From: Campanula takesimana
Lineage: Eukaryota; Streptophyta; Magnoliopsida; Asterales; Campanulaceae
NCBI GenBank assembly: GCA_026119855.1
Contig: JAOWBW010000113.1
Coordinates: 1,302,001 to 1,366,000, forward strand
Direction of reading: 5' to 3'
Length of the DNA: 64,000 nucleotides
The notes under the pieces were generated by a model. The model did not search any database. It was not told the origin of the DNA and worked only from the letters and a program-made list of their open reading frames with translations. Positions 10,601 to 20,254 of this stretch are shown in pieces. How positions within the stretch are numbered: the first letter of the stretch is position 1; the number at the start of each line of letters is the position of its first letter. A program made the translations under genes and the position numbers.

Positions 10601-12134
10601 ATTGATGGTGCGTGAATGGAAGATGTTAGAGGATGCTCGAGATTGGGATCCTTGTGAGTCAAAGCATGGGGCTATTTTTGCGAGTATTCAAGTATTACCA
10701 GTTTTGATTCAACAAATAAAAGAGGCTCAGAAGGATGATCCGGAGTTGGTGAAAATCATGGATAAAATCGAAGATGGCAAATATGAGGATTTCTCTCTTA
10801 ATTCTGAAGGAGTGTTAACTTTCAGAGGTCGGTTATGTGTACCTTGCGTTGATGGGATTAAATGCCAAGTTCTTGATGAGGGCCACAAGTCGAGGTATAC
10901 TATTCATCCCGGGAGCACGAAAATGTATCAGAATTTGAAGCAACACTTTTGGTGGAATAATATGAAGAGAGAGATAGCGGATTATGTATCTAAATGTTTG
11001 ACATGTCAACAAGTGAAAGCTGAACATCAAAGGCCTGCGGGGTTACTTCAACCGTTAGAAATTCCGGAATGGAAATGGGAACATGTTACCATGGATTTCG
11101 TGACGGGATTACCTCGCACTCGAAGAAGGTTTGACGCAGTTTGGGTGATCGTGGATAGATTGACCAAGTCTTCTCATTTTCTACCTATTGAGATTAGTTA
11201 CTCGATGGAAAGGCTTGCAACCTTATATATAAATGAGATTGTGAGATTGCATGGTGTCCCGGTGAGTATTGTGTCTGATCGTGACCCTAGATTTACATCT
11301 CGGTTTTGGCAAGCGTTTCAGAAGGCTTTGGGTTCAGAGTTGAAGTTTAGTACAGCTTTTCATCCCCAGACAGATGGGCAGTCAGAAAGGACTATTCAGA
11401 TTCTCGAGGATATGTTGCGAGCTTGCTCAGTTGATTTTTCAGATTCTTGGGATTCTCATTTACCTCTCGTAGAATTTGCCTATAACAACAGTTTTCAGTC
11501 AAGTATTGGGATGGCCCCGTATGAAGCTTTGTATGGGAGGAAATGTCGGTCTCCAATTTGTTGGGATGAAGTGGGAGAAGCAAAAATCTGGGGTATTGAT
11601 ATGGTGAACAAGTCAGTTGAGGAGGTTAAGCTTATTCGGGATCGTTTGAGTACGGCTCAGAGTAGACAGAAAAGCTATGCCGATCATCGGAGGCGAGATC
11701 TTGAGTTTCATTCGGGTGACTTCGTATTTTTGAAGGTTTCACCTAAAGTGGGAATTCGAAGGTACGGGAAGAAAGGCAAGCTGGCACCGAGGTACATTGG
11801 CCCATTCGAGATTTTGAGTAGAGTTGGTGATAGAGCGTATCGTCTTGCGTTACCTCATTTTCTTGACAAGATCCATAATGTTTTTCATGTCTCGATGCTT
11901 CGGAAGTATGTGTATGATCCTTCTCATGTCTTGTCCGAGGTTCCCGAGGATATTGAACCGAGTATGTCTTACGAGGAGCACCCGGTCCAAGTTATTGATT
12001 CAAAAGTTCAAGAGTTGCGAACTAAAAGTATTCCCCTTGTTCGAGTTATGTGGAGGAATCATAATGTAGAAGAATCGACTTGGGAGCTTCGGGAGGAGAT
12101 CGAGAGGAAGTATCCCTGGTTGTTTGAGGGTTGA
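7680..12134 (+). CDS. Ty3/gypsy gag-pol polyprotein (chromovirus)
   Basis: One open frame of 1484 residues from the ATG at 7680. The frame is open further upstream but without another ATG. Domains: gag core about residues 70-190; two CCHC zinc knuckles near 280-314 (CNYCQREGHSEERC, CLNCGQLGHFQRNC); aspartic protease with LIDPGSSHSY near 375; reverse transcriptase with RLCIDYRKLN near 610 and FIDDIL near 711; RNase H with IYSDASKEG near 857; integrase with HHCC zinc region, DFVTGLP near 1139, SDRDPRF near 1200 and HPQTDGQSE near 1228; a chromodomain-like tail from about 1440. No stops or shifts are seen, so the enzymes may be functional. The protease carries D-P-G-S instead of the commoner D-S/T-G. 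Clade assignment is from memory of motif style, not a tree. Confidence 0.93.
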   Translation: MPEHEGEQSGTAGQGNVREEARAMFQGMFEAAMKTIHDQRQGGEHAPPRYGLEQFLKMKPTGYDGEPDVTKVERWIESMEKIFDVLVCTEEDRVRFATYKLSGAAEYWWRTLKASWDEAHVLYTWANFLRKFKEHFIPRVDQDRKEVEFLSLEQNTMSVAQYAAKFTELSRYCTHLIATEERKATRFVKGLKTVIRTQLVSHKLQEFQDAVDRAYQVEHDIEEHKRKVELTSAGRQGRPQPQRNDNRGGQGTSTPFRGQPQGQPSVRNQSNFSGGQGKRVCNYCQREGHSEERCWKKQGKCLNCGQLGHFQRNCPRLGSQPSGSGVGSSQGQKRDASGKPKVQGRVFAINQQQASDASTVIGGIISMSSLRARALIDPGSSHSYVSVSFASRLHSSFESLPYVLEVSTPMGNCLIADKVLRDCDVHISEHVLLADLVILPLQDFDVILGMDWLSKYHASVDCFKKVVTFSIPSVPVFTFEATSLGKGIRIISYVKAKRLLHRGCEGYLACVLDTTKKSPKVEDVNVVKEFPDVFSSEYSMPPDREIEFGIDLIPGTTPISEAPYRMAPAELKELKVQLQELLDRGFIRPSVSPWGAPVLFVKKKDGSLRLCIDYRKLNQVTVKNKYPLPHIDDLFDQLQGSVVFSKLDLRSGYHQLKIRSEDISKTAFRSRYGHYEFLVMPFGLTNAPAVFMDMMNRVFKPYLDTFVVVFIDDILVYSKSKEEHEQHLRMVLSVLREKQLFAKFSKCAFWLEEVSFLGHVVSNRGISVDPSKIEAIVNWKRPESVTEIRSFLGLAGYYRRFIEGFSKIATPLTQLTRKNVPYVWDGKCQVSFEELKKRLTTAPILALPNGNDDLVIYSDASKEGLGCVLMQNGRVIAYASRKLTPSEQNYPTHDMELAAIVFALHKWKHYLYGAKFEIFTDHQSLKYLFSQKELNNRQRRWMELLKDYDCTISYHPGKANVVADAISRKSFMASLMVREWKMLEDARDWDPCESKHGAIFASIQVLPVLIQQIKEAQKDDPELVKIMDKIEDGKYEDFSLNSEGVLTFRGRLCVPCVDGIKCQVLDEGHKSRYTIHPGSTKMYQNLKQHFWWNNMKREIADYVSKCLTCQQVKAEHQRPAGLLQPLEIPEWKWEHVTMDFVTGLPRTRRRFDAVWVIVDRLTKSSHFLPIEISYSMERLATLYINEIVRLHGVPVSIVSDRDPRFTSRFWQAFQKALGSELKFSTAFHPQTDGQSERTIQILEDMLRACSVDFSDSWDSHLPLVEFAYNNSFQSSIGMAPYEALYGRKCRSPICWDEVGEAKIWGIDMVNKSVEEVKLIRDRLSTAQSRQKSYADHRRRDLEFHSGDFVFLKVSPKVGIRRYGKKGKLAPRYIGPFEILSRVGDRAYRLALPHFLDKIHNVFHVSMLRKYVYDPSHVLSEVPEDIEPSMSYEEHPVQVIDSKVQELRTKSIPLVRVMWRNHNVEESTWELREEIERKYPWLFEG

Positions 12135-12170
12135 GGTAAGCAATCCTAAAATTCGGGTCGAATTTTCTTT

Positions 12171-12183
12171 AAGGGGGAGTGAG
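12171..12183 (+). other. Polypurine tract of plus-strand gypsy element
   Basis: AAGGGGGAGTGAG directly abuts the 3' LTR start TGTAACG, as expected for the plus-strand DNA primer. Confidence 0.75.
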
Positions 12184-14477
12184 TGTAACGACCCCAAAAT
12201 CCGTTTTAATTATTTTAATATTTATTTTATATTTTGATAAATTTTAATTTAAAATTTTATGTGCATTTTATGTGTTGCATCATCTTATATGAATTTGCAC
12301 ATTTTAATTGATTATTTGTGTTAGTTAAAATATTAGTAGTAAAGTTTATTTGGGGAGTTAGTTGAGTTAGTGGAATTATATGGGGGCTTTAGTGAAAGTT
12401 AGACTTGAGGGGTTTAAGTGTTGGAAATGGAAATTGAGTGATTTAATTTTAGAATTGGGAAAGATCTTTAGTTATGTTAACCTCATCTCCCTCCCTCCCC
12501 TTAGTTAGCATACCACCCTTTTCTTTCCCAAATCACTTCCCAGAGAACCTCCATTGAAGTAGAAGAGGAAGAAGCTAGGTAAGGGTTATTCATCTTTATT
12601 TTCCCTATTTTAATTTACTACTCCATTTCCAAATCTAAAAATATATAAATGTTCAGGGTGTTGAATAGAGTACATCTACCGATCAATCTTATTTTTCTTG
12701 ACATCTTTTCCGGAAAATAGGTAAGTTACTATTTCCCCTTTAAATGTTAAAATGGTCATAAACATGTTTTATATGCTTTATATGTTATAAAATGATGTTT
12801 TAGTATACTTTTAATATACTTGTAAATTTGGGACAGAGGGAGTAGTAAGAACTTGTACATAGCTTGTTAATGCTAGGAAGGCTATAGAGATTGGTGTTCA
12901 TATTGTGCTTAGGGGCTGAATTTGTAGCCTTTGTGAAGGTTGAAAATGAGGAGTGGTGAAATTGTTAGTATTTTGGGTTGGTAAGTTGGAAGGAGTATAG
13001 TGTTTTCAGCCAAAATGTGAAATCTGGGCTGATTACACGACTCGTGTAGGGGTACACGAGTCGTGTAAGGGGAGATTCTGAAGGGGTGTTTTTCTACACG
13101 AGTCGTGTACTGTTACACGACTTGTGTAAAAGTTCTTACACGAGTCGTGTAGTGGTACACGAGTCGTGTAAGGGCCCAAAGTCTGAACTTGTGTATTTTT
13201 ACGTAAAATCTTCCGGAGGTCATAACTTCTTCATCCGGACTCCGTTTTAGTCGTGTAAACTATCGTTGGAAAGCTCTTCTCGAGTACTACACGATGGGTT
13301 GGTTATTGAGTGGGGTTTTGATTTTTATAGCACGTAAATCCAGTAGGTGATTAGTACCAAAATGAGTATCCATGGTTCATTATGATAGAGTTGGTCTTGT
13401 GTGATCAAGTTTGAATTAATGTGATGGTTTGAATGGTTGTGTGATGACTTAATGTCAATATGGTGCATATTATTATGAAAATGTGTTTACTTCTCTAAGA
13501 TGAGCTTGTGTGGTTCCCTACTTTGGAATCATACCCCGTTTGTTGTTTAAGCAAGTTTTCTTTGCTTCGGTTGTGTCTAAAGTCCAGCTGGTACTTTTGT
13601 GTGTGTTGGGCAGTGATAGGGATTATAATGGTCTCCGAGCCAAGTACATTATAAGGCTCCTATCATTGGTTTCCCATTTTTAACCCCCTTCCTTAGGCCA
13701 AAGGTTGGGCACTTTGGGTTATGACTTTGTGTCATTTTCCCCCCGTTGTTGTTGTTGTTGTTTGGTTCCGGAACCCGTTTCAGCTCTTCGATGCTGCTCA
13801 GTTGAAGCCTCTCAGATGGCTATCGTTTGGTTTGAGAACCTTGGCTCAGTATCCACGTATGAGTGTTTATTTCCGCTTTATGTGTTGTATGATGAGTTGG
13901 TCGTTATTTCCAACCGGTATGGGACGGTTGGCGATAGGGAGCCTCTCATATTATGTGCTATGTGCTATATGATCATGTGTGGCATGATTCCTTTATGTTT
14001 ATCATATTAGCATGTAATGTAGTTGCATCTTAGTAACTTACTGAGATTTATTCTCACCCTTTATTTGTTTACCGTTTTAGATAAGAAGGAGCCCAGGGGA
14101 TAGTTCACACACACAGGGAGGACGTCGAGGAGATCTTTGGGTAAGACATTTTGGGAAAGTTTGTATAAGTAAAGGATACATTATGTAAATGTAATACCTT
14201 TTTGGGTAGTGTACCTGTGACTTGGTTTGTATCAACTCTTTTGGTAGATGTTCGTGTTGTAAGTAAGTAAGTAAGTGAAGTGTGTAGCCAAGTGGCTTAG
14301 AACGTGTTTGTGAAAGTTGTTTTGTGACTAGTAGTCACGTTTAGTAAATGTTGTTTAGTTATGAAAGACCTTTTTATGAAAGTATATTTCGAAAAATTTT
14401 CTTAAAAATGTTTTATGACGTCTTCCGTGCGTGTCCCGGACGTGGGGCCAAGTAGGACCACGGGTCGGGGCGCGACA
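12184..14477 (+). repeat. 3' LTR of plus-strand gypsy element (2294 bp)
   Basis: It starts TGTAACGACCCC and ends GGGGCGCGACA. It is the inverted counterpart of the LTR at 4650-7256: the same landmarks in the same order (six-palindrome array, CGTTGTTGTTG block, terminal ACGTCTTCCGTGCGTG) but with many substitutions and without the extra MITE-like segments. It therefore belongs to a different, diverged family member. Confidence 0.9.
13034..13170. promoter_or_regulatory. Array of six 15-bp palindromes in plus-strand LTR
   Basis: Sites begin at 13034, 13053, 13095, 13114 (one mismatch), 13137 and 13156. The spacing 19-42-19-23-19 mirrors exactly that of the inverted LTR copies, although the surrounding LTR sequence has diverged. 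Confidence 0.6.
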
Positions 14478-14610
14478 ATCACCTCCTCTGCGACTTTGCT
14501 GATTTCTTCTATTTAGATCGCTAGTTCCCGGTTTATCTCTATTCCAACATGCTAGGGTTCAATCCCTCTCCTCGCCTCCTTATGGCGTGGACACTGTCAA
14601 AAAAAATAAA
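14478..14610 (+). repeat. Possible SINE 3' part abutting the gypsy LTR
   Basis: It contains GGGTTCAATCCC, which resembles a tRNA box B, followed by a short body and an A-rich tail (about 14598-14611). No box A is seen; it would lie where the gypsy element begins. The call rests on box B and tail alone. Confidence 0.25.
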
Positions 14611-14745
14611 ATCATATCCAGAAGGTTTTATAATTATATTCAGAACCGTTGAGAAGCTCCGATTAGCGTTTTTTTTAAAACACGTTTTTCCTCGGAGTTA
14701 GGAAAAACACGTTTTCCCCAAGATTTTGCATCATTATTAAGGGTA

Positions 14746-14982
14746 TAATCCTTCCGTTTCAAGTCACTTGAGACTTTTGGTCAACTTAATATCGTTTTGA
14801 CGAAGACTTAAAACTTTATGATCCTAATAACATTTTTAAAATTATAAAATAATTCACCATAAAAACACTCTTAATCAAATTTTTGTAATTTTTATTAAGG
14901 TCATCAAATTTTCTATAAAGTCTTCGTCAAAACGATATTAAGTTGACCAAAAGTCTCAAGTAACGTGAAACGGAGGGAGTAA
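14746..14982. mobile_element. Stowaway-like MITE
   Basis: Terminal inverted repeats (left CCTTCCGTTTCAAGTCACTTG, right ending GAAACGGAGGGAGTA) extend well inward over the motif GAGACTTTTGGTCAACTTAA and its complement. A second right-end relic, GAGACGGAGGGAGTA, lies at 15072-15087. Confidence 0.75.
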
Positions 14983-15739
14983 TTCGTATAGAGCAATAAA
15001 AAAGCTTTAAAAATAGTGAAACGACAAGTATTTTGAGACAAAATTTAACTCCTAAAAAACGATATTTATTTTGAGACGGAGGGAGTAGCTAACATTTTTA
15101 AAATTTCATATTGCTTCATTAGAAAGTGGAGGGGAAGATGAAGTTTTTTTTTCTTTTTTTTTTTAATTGAAAAGTAAGGAGGTATATTGAATAAAATGGT
15201 GTGTAGATATTAATGTGGGTGTAGTTAAAAGGAGTGGGTGCAAATATTGCCACTCCTTACCGTTCTCTTTCTCTCAATAAAAAATCTATAAAAAAAAAGA
15301 GAAAACAATAAATGAAAAATTCAAGAGGGCCGTACCTAACCCAATCCCCAACATCACCCCCTTCATCCTTACACCACTACAGCCGGGAATTTTTTTTTTT
15401 TTCTCAATGCGCCATCTTTCCAACATCTACACTGCTGCTGACAAAAGATGAAGTTTTTACAAGGTGAAATATACAAATCTTTCTTTTTCCCCATTCCATT
15501 CCATTTATTTATTTATTTATTTTTTTTTTGTCAAAGCTTTTCATTCATATATATAATCATTACTCTTGTTCTGGTAATTTCAACACTTAAAATGTGAAAG
15601 CAATCACAACCACATTACACCACATTTCAAAAAAAAAAAAAAAAAAAAAAATCAAATTTCTTGGACCCTTTACAAATGCACTACCTTATCTGCTAGTATT
15701 GCCATGTTAGCATTTCTCCTTTTCTATGTAAATAAATAA

Positions 15740-15897
15740 TAGCCCCTCCGTCCCAAAATGATAGCCCGTCTGACTTTTCGAATATTTTAAGGTTACATTA
15801 TAAGTTTTGGAAATTCAGTGACTTTTGAAGCCTTCATTTCGGAAACGAGACAAACTTTCTGAAACAAGCAAACTATCATTTTGGAACGAAGTGAGTA
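15740..15897. mobile_element. Stowaway-like MITE
   Basis: The left end CCCCTCCGTCCCAAAATGATAG pairs with a right end CTATCATTTTGGAACGAAGTG. Confidence 0.7.
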
Positions 15898-15991
15898 AGA
15901 AAAAAGGGAAATTATAGATGGGTAATTGGAGTCCTCCAAAAAGAGGACTACACATACATTTCCTTTTACTATAATAGATACAACAGGCAGG

Positions 15992-16247
15992 TACACCCTC
16001 TGGTCCAAAATAACTGGTCCAAAATAACTGTCACTTTTGGTCAAACAGATGTAAGTTTGACCAATAAATTTAAACTAAAAATAACTATCCTAATAAAAAT
16101 CTAAAAATTGTTATTAAAAGTGTTATTACTTATAATACAATGACAAATTTTAGATTTTTATTAGCATCATTATTTTTTTTATTTAAATTATTGTTCAAAG
16201 TTACATTTGATTGACCAAAACCGACAGTTATTTTGGACCAGGGAGTA
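15992..16247. mobile_element. Stowaway-like MITE
   Basis: The left end CCCTCTGGTCCAAAATAACTG pairs with the right CAGTTATTTTGGACCAGGGAG. The left end carries a 14-bp tandem duplication (TGGTCCAAAATAAC twice). The interior repeats GGTCAAAC-type motifs in inverted order. Confidence 0.75.
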
Positions 16248-16778
16248 GTTGCTAAATATTTTTAGGATATTTGTTTCTAAATGAGTTGTTACCTATAATA
16301 GTTCCATTTCAAGTTGTACCTATGTCCCAAAAGGAAAGTTCAATATCGAGTTTTCTTTATAACTTAATTAAAAACCAAGATCTATAAAATTTACTGGTCC
16401 GTAAGAAATTCTTGTAGTTACTATTGAGTATTGATCTTACTCACCCCAGCCCAAAGTGGATCGTCATTTTGGGACGTGGGGAGTAATAGTTCTGTAGTTA
16501 TTGAATTTTTTATGCCTAAATCATAGTAATTCATGTATGGTATTGCATTGTGATTTGCTGTTGGCGTAAGATGACTTTACAACACGGAAGTACTTTAATC
16601 GAATGATGTATAACTATGTTGTTGTATGAAACCACCTTTGTTGTGTGGCGCTGATTCTTATGTCTACACCCAATGTAACATGTCTTGGCCAACTTGGTGG
16701 AGTTGAGGTGCTCATTTTGCTATCTTATTTCTACATCATTCTATTCATGTTATCACTTTTTCTTGAAGCCCTTTTGTT

Positions 16779-17036
16779 ATACTTTCTTTGTCCCGGGAAT
16801 ATAGTCCCACTTTGACTTTATGGTCAAATCAATTAATCTTTTACCATAATGTTATGAAAATCTAGATACCCCTATGCAATTTTAAAAATTGTTATTGATT
16901 TGCCATTAGAAATATGAATAATAACAATTTTTAGAATTGCATATGGATGATTGGATTTTCATAGAATTGTGGTTAAAGTATGATGGATTTGACCATAAAA
17001 ATCATAGTGGGACTTTCTTTCCGGGACGGATGGAGA
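16779..17036. mobile_element. Stowaway-like MITE upstream of TGD1
   Basis: The left TTCTTTGTCCCGGGAATATAG pairs imperfectly with the right ATAGTGGGACTTTC...CCGGGACGGATGGAG. GGTCAA/TTGACC blocks are mirrored inside. A weaker inverted pair, possibly an older element, lies at 16320-16487. Confidence 0.65.
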
Positions 17037-17394
17037 CCATATTCTCAATATGGTTGTTCTTGAAAATGCCTTTTAGAACATTAGTTTTGTTAATGCGCCT
17101 TCTTGTGGCACTGGCTTAGAATTAATTGCTATCAATCTCGTTTGGCATCCTTGATCCCTTGATCTAAGTTATTTCTTCTTTTCATTGAAAGTGAATTTTC
17201 ATTTTTATTTCTGTGACACCTTCATTTGAGCAATATCTGTGATTATATTGTGTACGATGTTAACTTTGGTCTTCAGTATGCTGTCCAGGTATAATAGTTA
17301 TAACATCATAGTTGCTTGAGAAAATTATCTGGAGTCCTTTGACTGAGGTCATATAAAGTCCCCTGCACGGCATTTTGAACATCAGAATTTGACC

Positions 17395-17471
17395 ATGCAA
17401 ATAGCTTCCTGCCGTCCTCCACTCTTTTGCTTCTCTGACAGGTCTCTCTCTCGCTCTCTAAATATATTTAT

Positions 17472-17505
<34 letters not shown>

Positions 17506-18621
17506 TTTCTATATCTATCTCTATCTCCCTACGTGTGTTTGTGCATGAATGCATTATCGCGAGGCATTGTGTTTTTTACTGAAATACATATGCATTTCCT
17601 AACAAATTGCAGAAGAAGCAACACAAGAATATATGACAAGACAGAGATGAAAACCTCAATCTCCAATCATTTTTCTCCTTTCGAAATTATTGGAGTTCAC
17701 AATTATCAGACTCCAACTCGTCTCCATCAGATCAATTTGTCTGCAGTCCCAATCACAGGTGATGGCCACCTTTCTGCATCCGTGCCTGAAGAAATTATAC
17801 ACTCAAACAACGCACCAAATCAAGAAGAAGACACGTTATTAAGCAAATGGTCACCTCCAAGATCTCTATGGAGAGGATTAACAATATTTGTCTTAGCCGG
17901 GCAAGTTTTTATGCGAATCATGAAGGGAAAGATCCACTGGGAAAACACACTCCAACAGTTGGAACGAGTGGGTCCCAGATCAGTTGGGGTCTGTCTTTTA
18001 ACAGCAACATTTGTCGGTATGGCCTTCACAATCCAATTTGTGAAAGAATTCAGTCGATTAGGGTTGACCAAGTCAATAGGAGGCGTTTTAGCCTTAGCAT
18101 TATCACGAGAGTTAAGTCCCGTGATTACATCAATAGTTGTAGCAGGTCGTATGGGAAGTGCATTTGCAGCGGAGTTGGGTACAATGCAAGTGTCAGAACA
18201 AACTGACACACTCCGTGTTCTTGGTTCTGACCCTGTAGATTATCTAGTCACTCCAAGAGTGATCGCTTCTTGTATCGCATTACCATTTTTGACCCTCATG
18301 TGTTTTGCAATAGGGTTGGCTTCGAGTGCCTTGATGACGGATGGCATTTATGGAATTAGCATTAATATTATCTTGAACTCGGCACGGAGGGCTCTTAATC
18401 CAATGGATATGATTACTGCTATGATTAAATCGACGGTGTTTGGTGGGATCATATCGGTTGTGAGCTGCGCTTGGGGAGTTACTACGTTAGGCGGGGCGAA
18501 AGGGGTCGGAGAATCGACTACTTCGGCTGTGGTTTTGTCTCTTGTTGGTATATTTATAGCTGATTTTGTGATTTCATTTTTCTTTCAAGGGAGTGGTGAT
18601 GCCCTGAAGAATTGTGTATAG
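17395..18621 (+). CDS. TGD1: TGD1-like permease of the chloroplast lipid ABC importer
   Basis: This is the permease subunit of the TGD1-TGD2-TGD3 complex in the inner chloroplast envelope, which brings ER-derived lipids into the plastid. Exons are 17395-17441 and 17613-18621. The 171-nt intron starts GTCTCTCTC, contains a (TATG)n run and ends TTGCAG. It has no stop and is a multiple of three, so unspliced DNA reads straight through. Spliced length is 351 residues, close to the roughly 350 usual for this family. The first 90 or so residues look like a transit peptide. The rest is an MlaE-type permease with several membrane segments and the conserved stretch around ALSRELSPVITSIVVAGRMG and ELGTMQVSEQTDTLRVLG. 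It ends FFFQGSGDALKNCV. Identity is from remembered family sequence and is strong. Confidence 0.93.
17442..17612 (+). other. Stop-free, in-frame intron of TGD1 with TATG repeat
   Basis: Donor CAG|GTCTCTC and acceptor TTGCAG|AAG. Its 57 codons would add a low-complexity block (YVCMYVCMYV) absent from the family. Removing it restores the expected length, so it is best read as intron. Confidence 0.85.
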
Positions 18622-20254
18622 ATTTTCAGACATTTTTGTTGATCAGTTGTTGATGTTACTCTAGGTTTATAAGTGTGTTCATTTTATTGATTTTTGAATG
18701 GCTTTTTATCACCCTTATCCGTTTATCTCTCTAAAAAGTGAGTCCTACATTAATTTTGATGGTCAACTGGATTGATATTGATTTAAAAAAAAATGGAAAA
18801 TTAAATTTTGTTAATGAAATCGTAAAACTTGTTTAGGGTTTGCAGGTGGTTTAAAGATTACTCCCCTCCGTCCTAAAATGATCTTCATGTTTTTTTCGAT
18901 GTTACTACGAAGGAATTTTGAGCAATGATTTTTAAATTGATTCAGTTATGCTAATCAAAATATAAAACTTGTCATTAATAGTATTATTAATGGTGTATCA
19001 ATAATAATTTTTTAGATTTTCATTAGGATAGTTAAATCAACTTAAAAACAATGCTCAAAGTTCCTCCGTAGCAATGTCGAAAAAAATGCGAACATCGTTT
19101 TTGAGACGGAGGGAGTATATTATTTCATTACATGGACTGGGGACTTTATGAGAAAAAATATTCCTCCACCAGGATCAGAGAGTAATAAACAAAATGGTTT
19201 GTCCTTATTTATAAATAGTTGTTTTAATTTTAAGGGGACTTGGGTTAAAAATTCGCGTTAAAATTAATAAATACTGCATTACAATGTTGTACCATTTAAA
19301 AATTTAAACTATATACGGGTGTATTATTAATTTTACGGGTGTATATAACAACACCATTTTTTATTCATGAGACAGATTCGAGGAAAAATGAAATAGTAAA
19401 AGAATATTTTAAGGAACAAAAAAAAAAAAAGAAAAAGGAAAAAAAAAAAAAAAACAAAAAACAAAAATCAGGCGAAAATCGAAAGAGAGAACGAAGAGAA
19501 ACGGCCTCCATTGTTGAGGTTGTCCTTGTTAATGGCAGCAGAGCTCTCGCACCGATCTCTGATCTTCAGAGATCTCCGATTCCCTTTTCCACAATCATTA
19601 ATAAACTTTATTTATTCTCATTCTTTCAGGTCAGTTTTTTCTCTTTCTCTTTCTTCATGCACTCCTAAATCACATCTGCCTTTGATTTCAATTTCATCTC
19701 AAGTTCGATTTGTTTCCATCTCCAAAGTGGGGATCATCAAACTTCCATTTAGGGTTTTTAATTTCCCTTCAATCCGTGTTATTTCACTTGCAATTTTATC
19801 ATTCATTTGATTGAAGTTTGGGCGTGTGGCGTGTCTATGAATTCTAGTAATTGGATGCAGTCAAAGTAGGTTAATTTAGAGGATTTTTATTGAGTTTTGT
19901 TATGGAATTCATTGAGGAAGGTTCAGGAAAATAAAGATGTGATTGAATGATTAGTTGGGCAGAATGTGATGCTGAAATCAGTTTTGATTTTTCCTAAATT
20001 TTCAAAATTTACACTTTTGTTACCAATAAGCACAGAGATAGTGTTCTTGTCGTGTAACTTCAAATTAAGCCTGCTAAGTCTGGTCAAGATATTGGTATGG
20101 TTGGTTTTTGTTTATGATAGTGGCGTGTGTGAGTAACTTGAATTTGATTTGCGTATGTTTAGATGGTGTTTCGAGGTTGAGATTTGCTGAACTGGACTTC
20201 GTAAAGTGAGAGAGAGGTAGATAGGGAAGAGGAAAAGAGGGATTGTTTTAGGTT
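18622..20254. other. TGD1 3' region and leader of the RabGAP gene
   Basis: It holds the TGD1 3' UTR, a MITE (listed separately), an A-rich run near 19419-19465 and a CT-rich stretch (19490-19700) followed by GTCAG. This is typical of a 5' UTR exon and leader intron upstream of the start at 20255. The leader exon borders cannot be fixed. Confidence 0.4.
18859..19117. mobile_element. Stowaway-like MITE between TGD1 and the RabGAP gene
   Basis: The left TACTCCCCTCCGTCCTAAAATG pairs with the right GAGACGGAGGGAGTA. The inner TTTTTTCGATGTTACTACG is mirrored by CGTAGCAATGTCGAAAAAA. Confidence 0.8.

Larger units (their letters stand above)
7501..14477 (+). mobile_element. Ty3/gypsy chromovirus (Tekay/Del-like), 5' LTR truncated
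   Basis: The order is a residual 69 bp of 5' LTR (7501-7569), primer site, one gag-pol frame, polypurine tract and a full 3' LTR. Domain order gag-PR-RT-RNaseH-IN-chromodomain places it in the Ty3/gypsy chromoviruses; the C-terminal chromodomain-like block and the long LTRs fit the Tekay/Del group. The coding frame is uninterrupted, which implies a young copy. Most of the 5' LTR, including its promoter, is gone, so this copy should not be able to drive its own transcription. No target-site duplication can be assigned. Confidence 0.85.
14983..17394. other. Intergenic region upstream of TGD1
   Basis: Apart from the MITEs listed separately, this is AT-rich spacer with homopolymer runs (A-tract near 15630-15650). 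No protein-like frame is seen. The TGD1 promoter and any untranslated exon should lie in the last few hundred bases, but I cannot place a TATA box with confidence. Confidence 0.5.

Noticed and set aside
13705..14010. A frame of about 100 codons (CCCCCLVPEP motif) open in both the plus LTR and the minus LTR (5143-5433)
   Set aside because: A second overlapping frame is equally open in both copies, so the lack of stops reflects base composition (CGTTGTTGTTG block) and common descent, not selection on a protein.
17395..17612. TGD1 with a 57-residue Cys/Tyr-rich insert
   Set aside because: Consensus splice sites and family length favour an intron.
17820..18209. Open frame antisense to TGD1 (129 codons)
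   Set aside because: It is a shadow of the TGD1 coding sequence; the sense strand carries the conserved protein.
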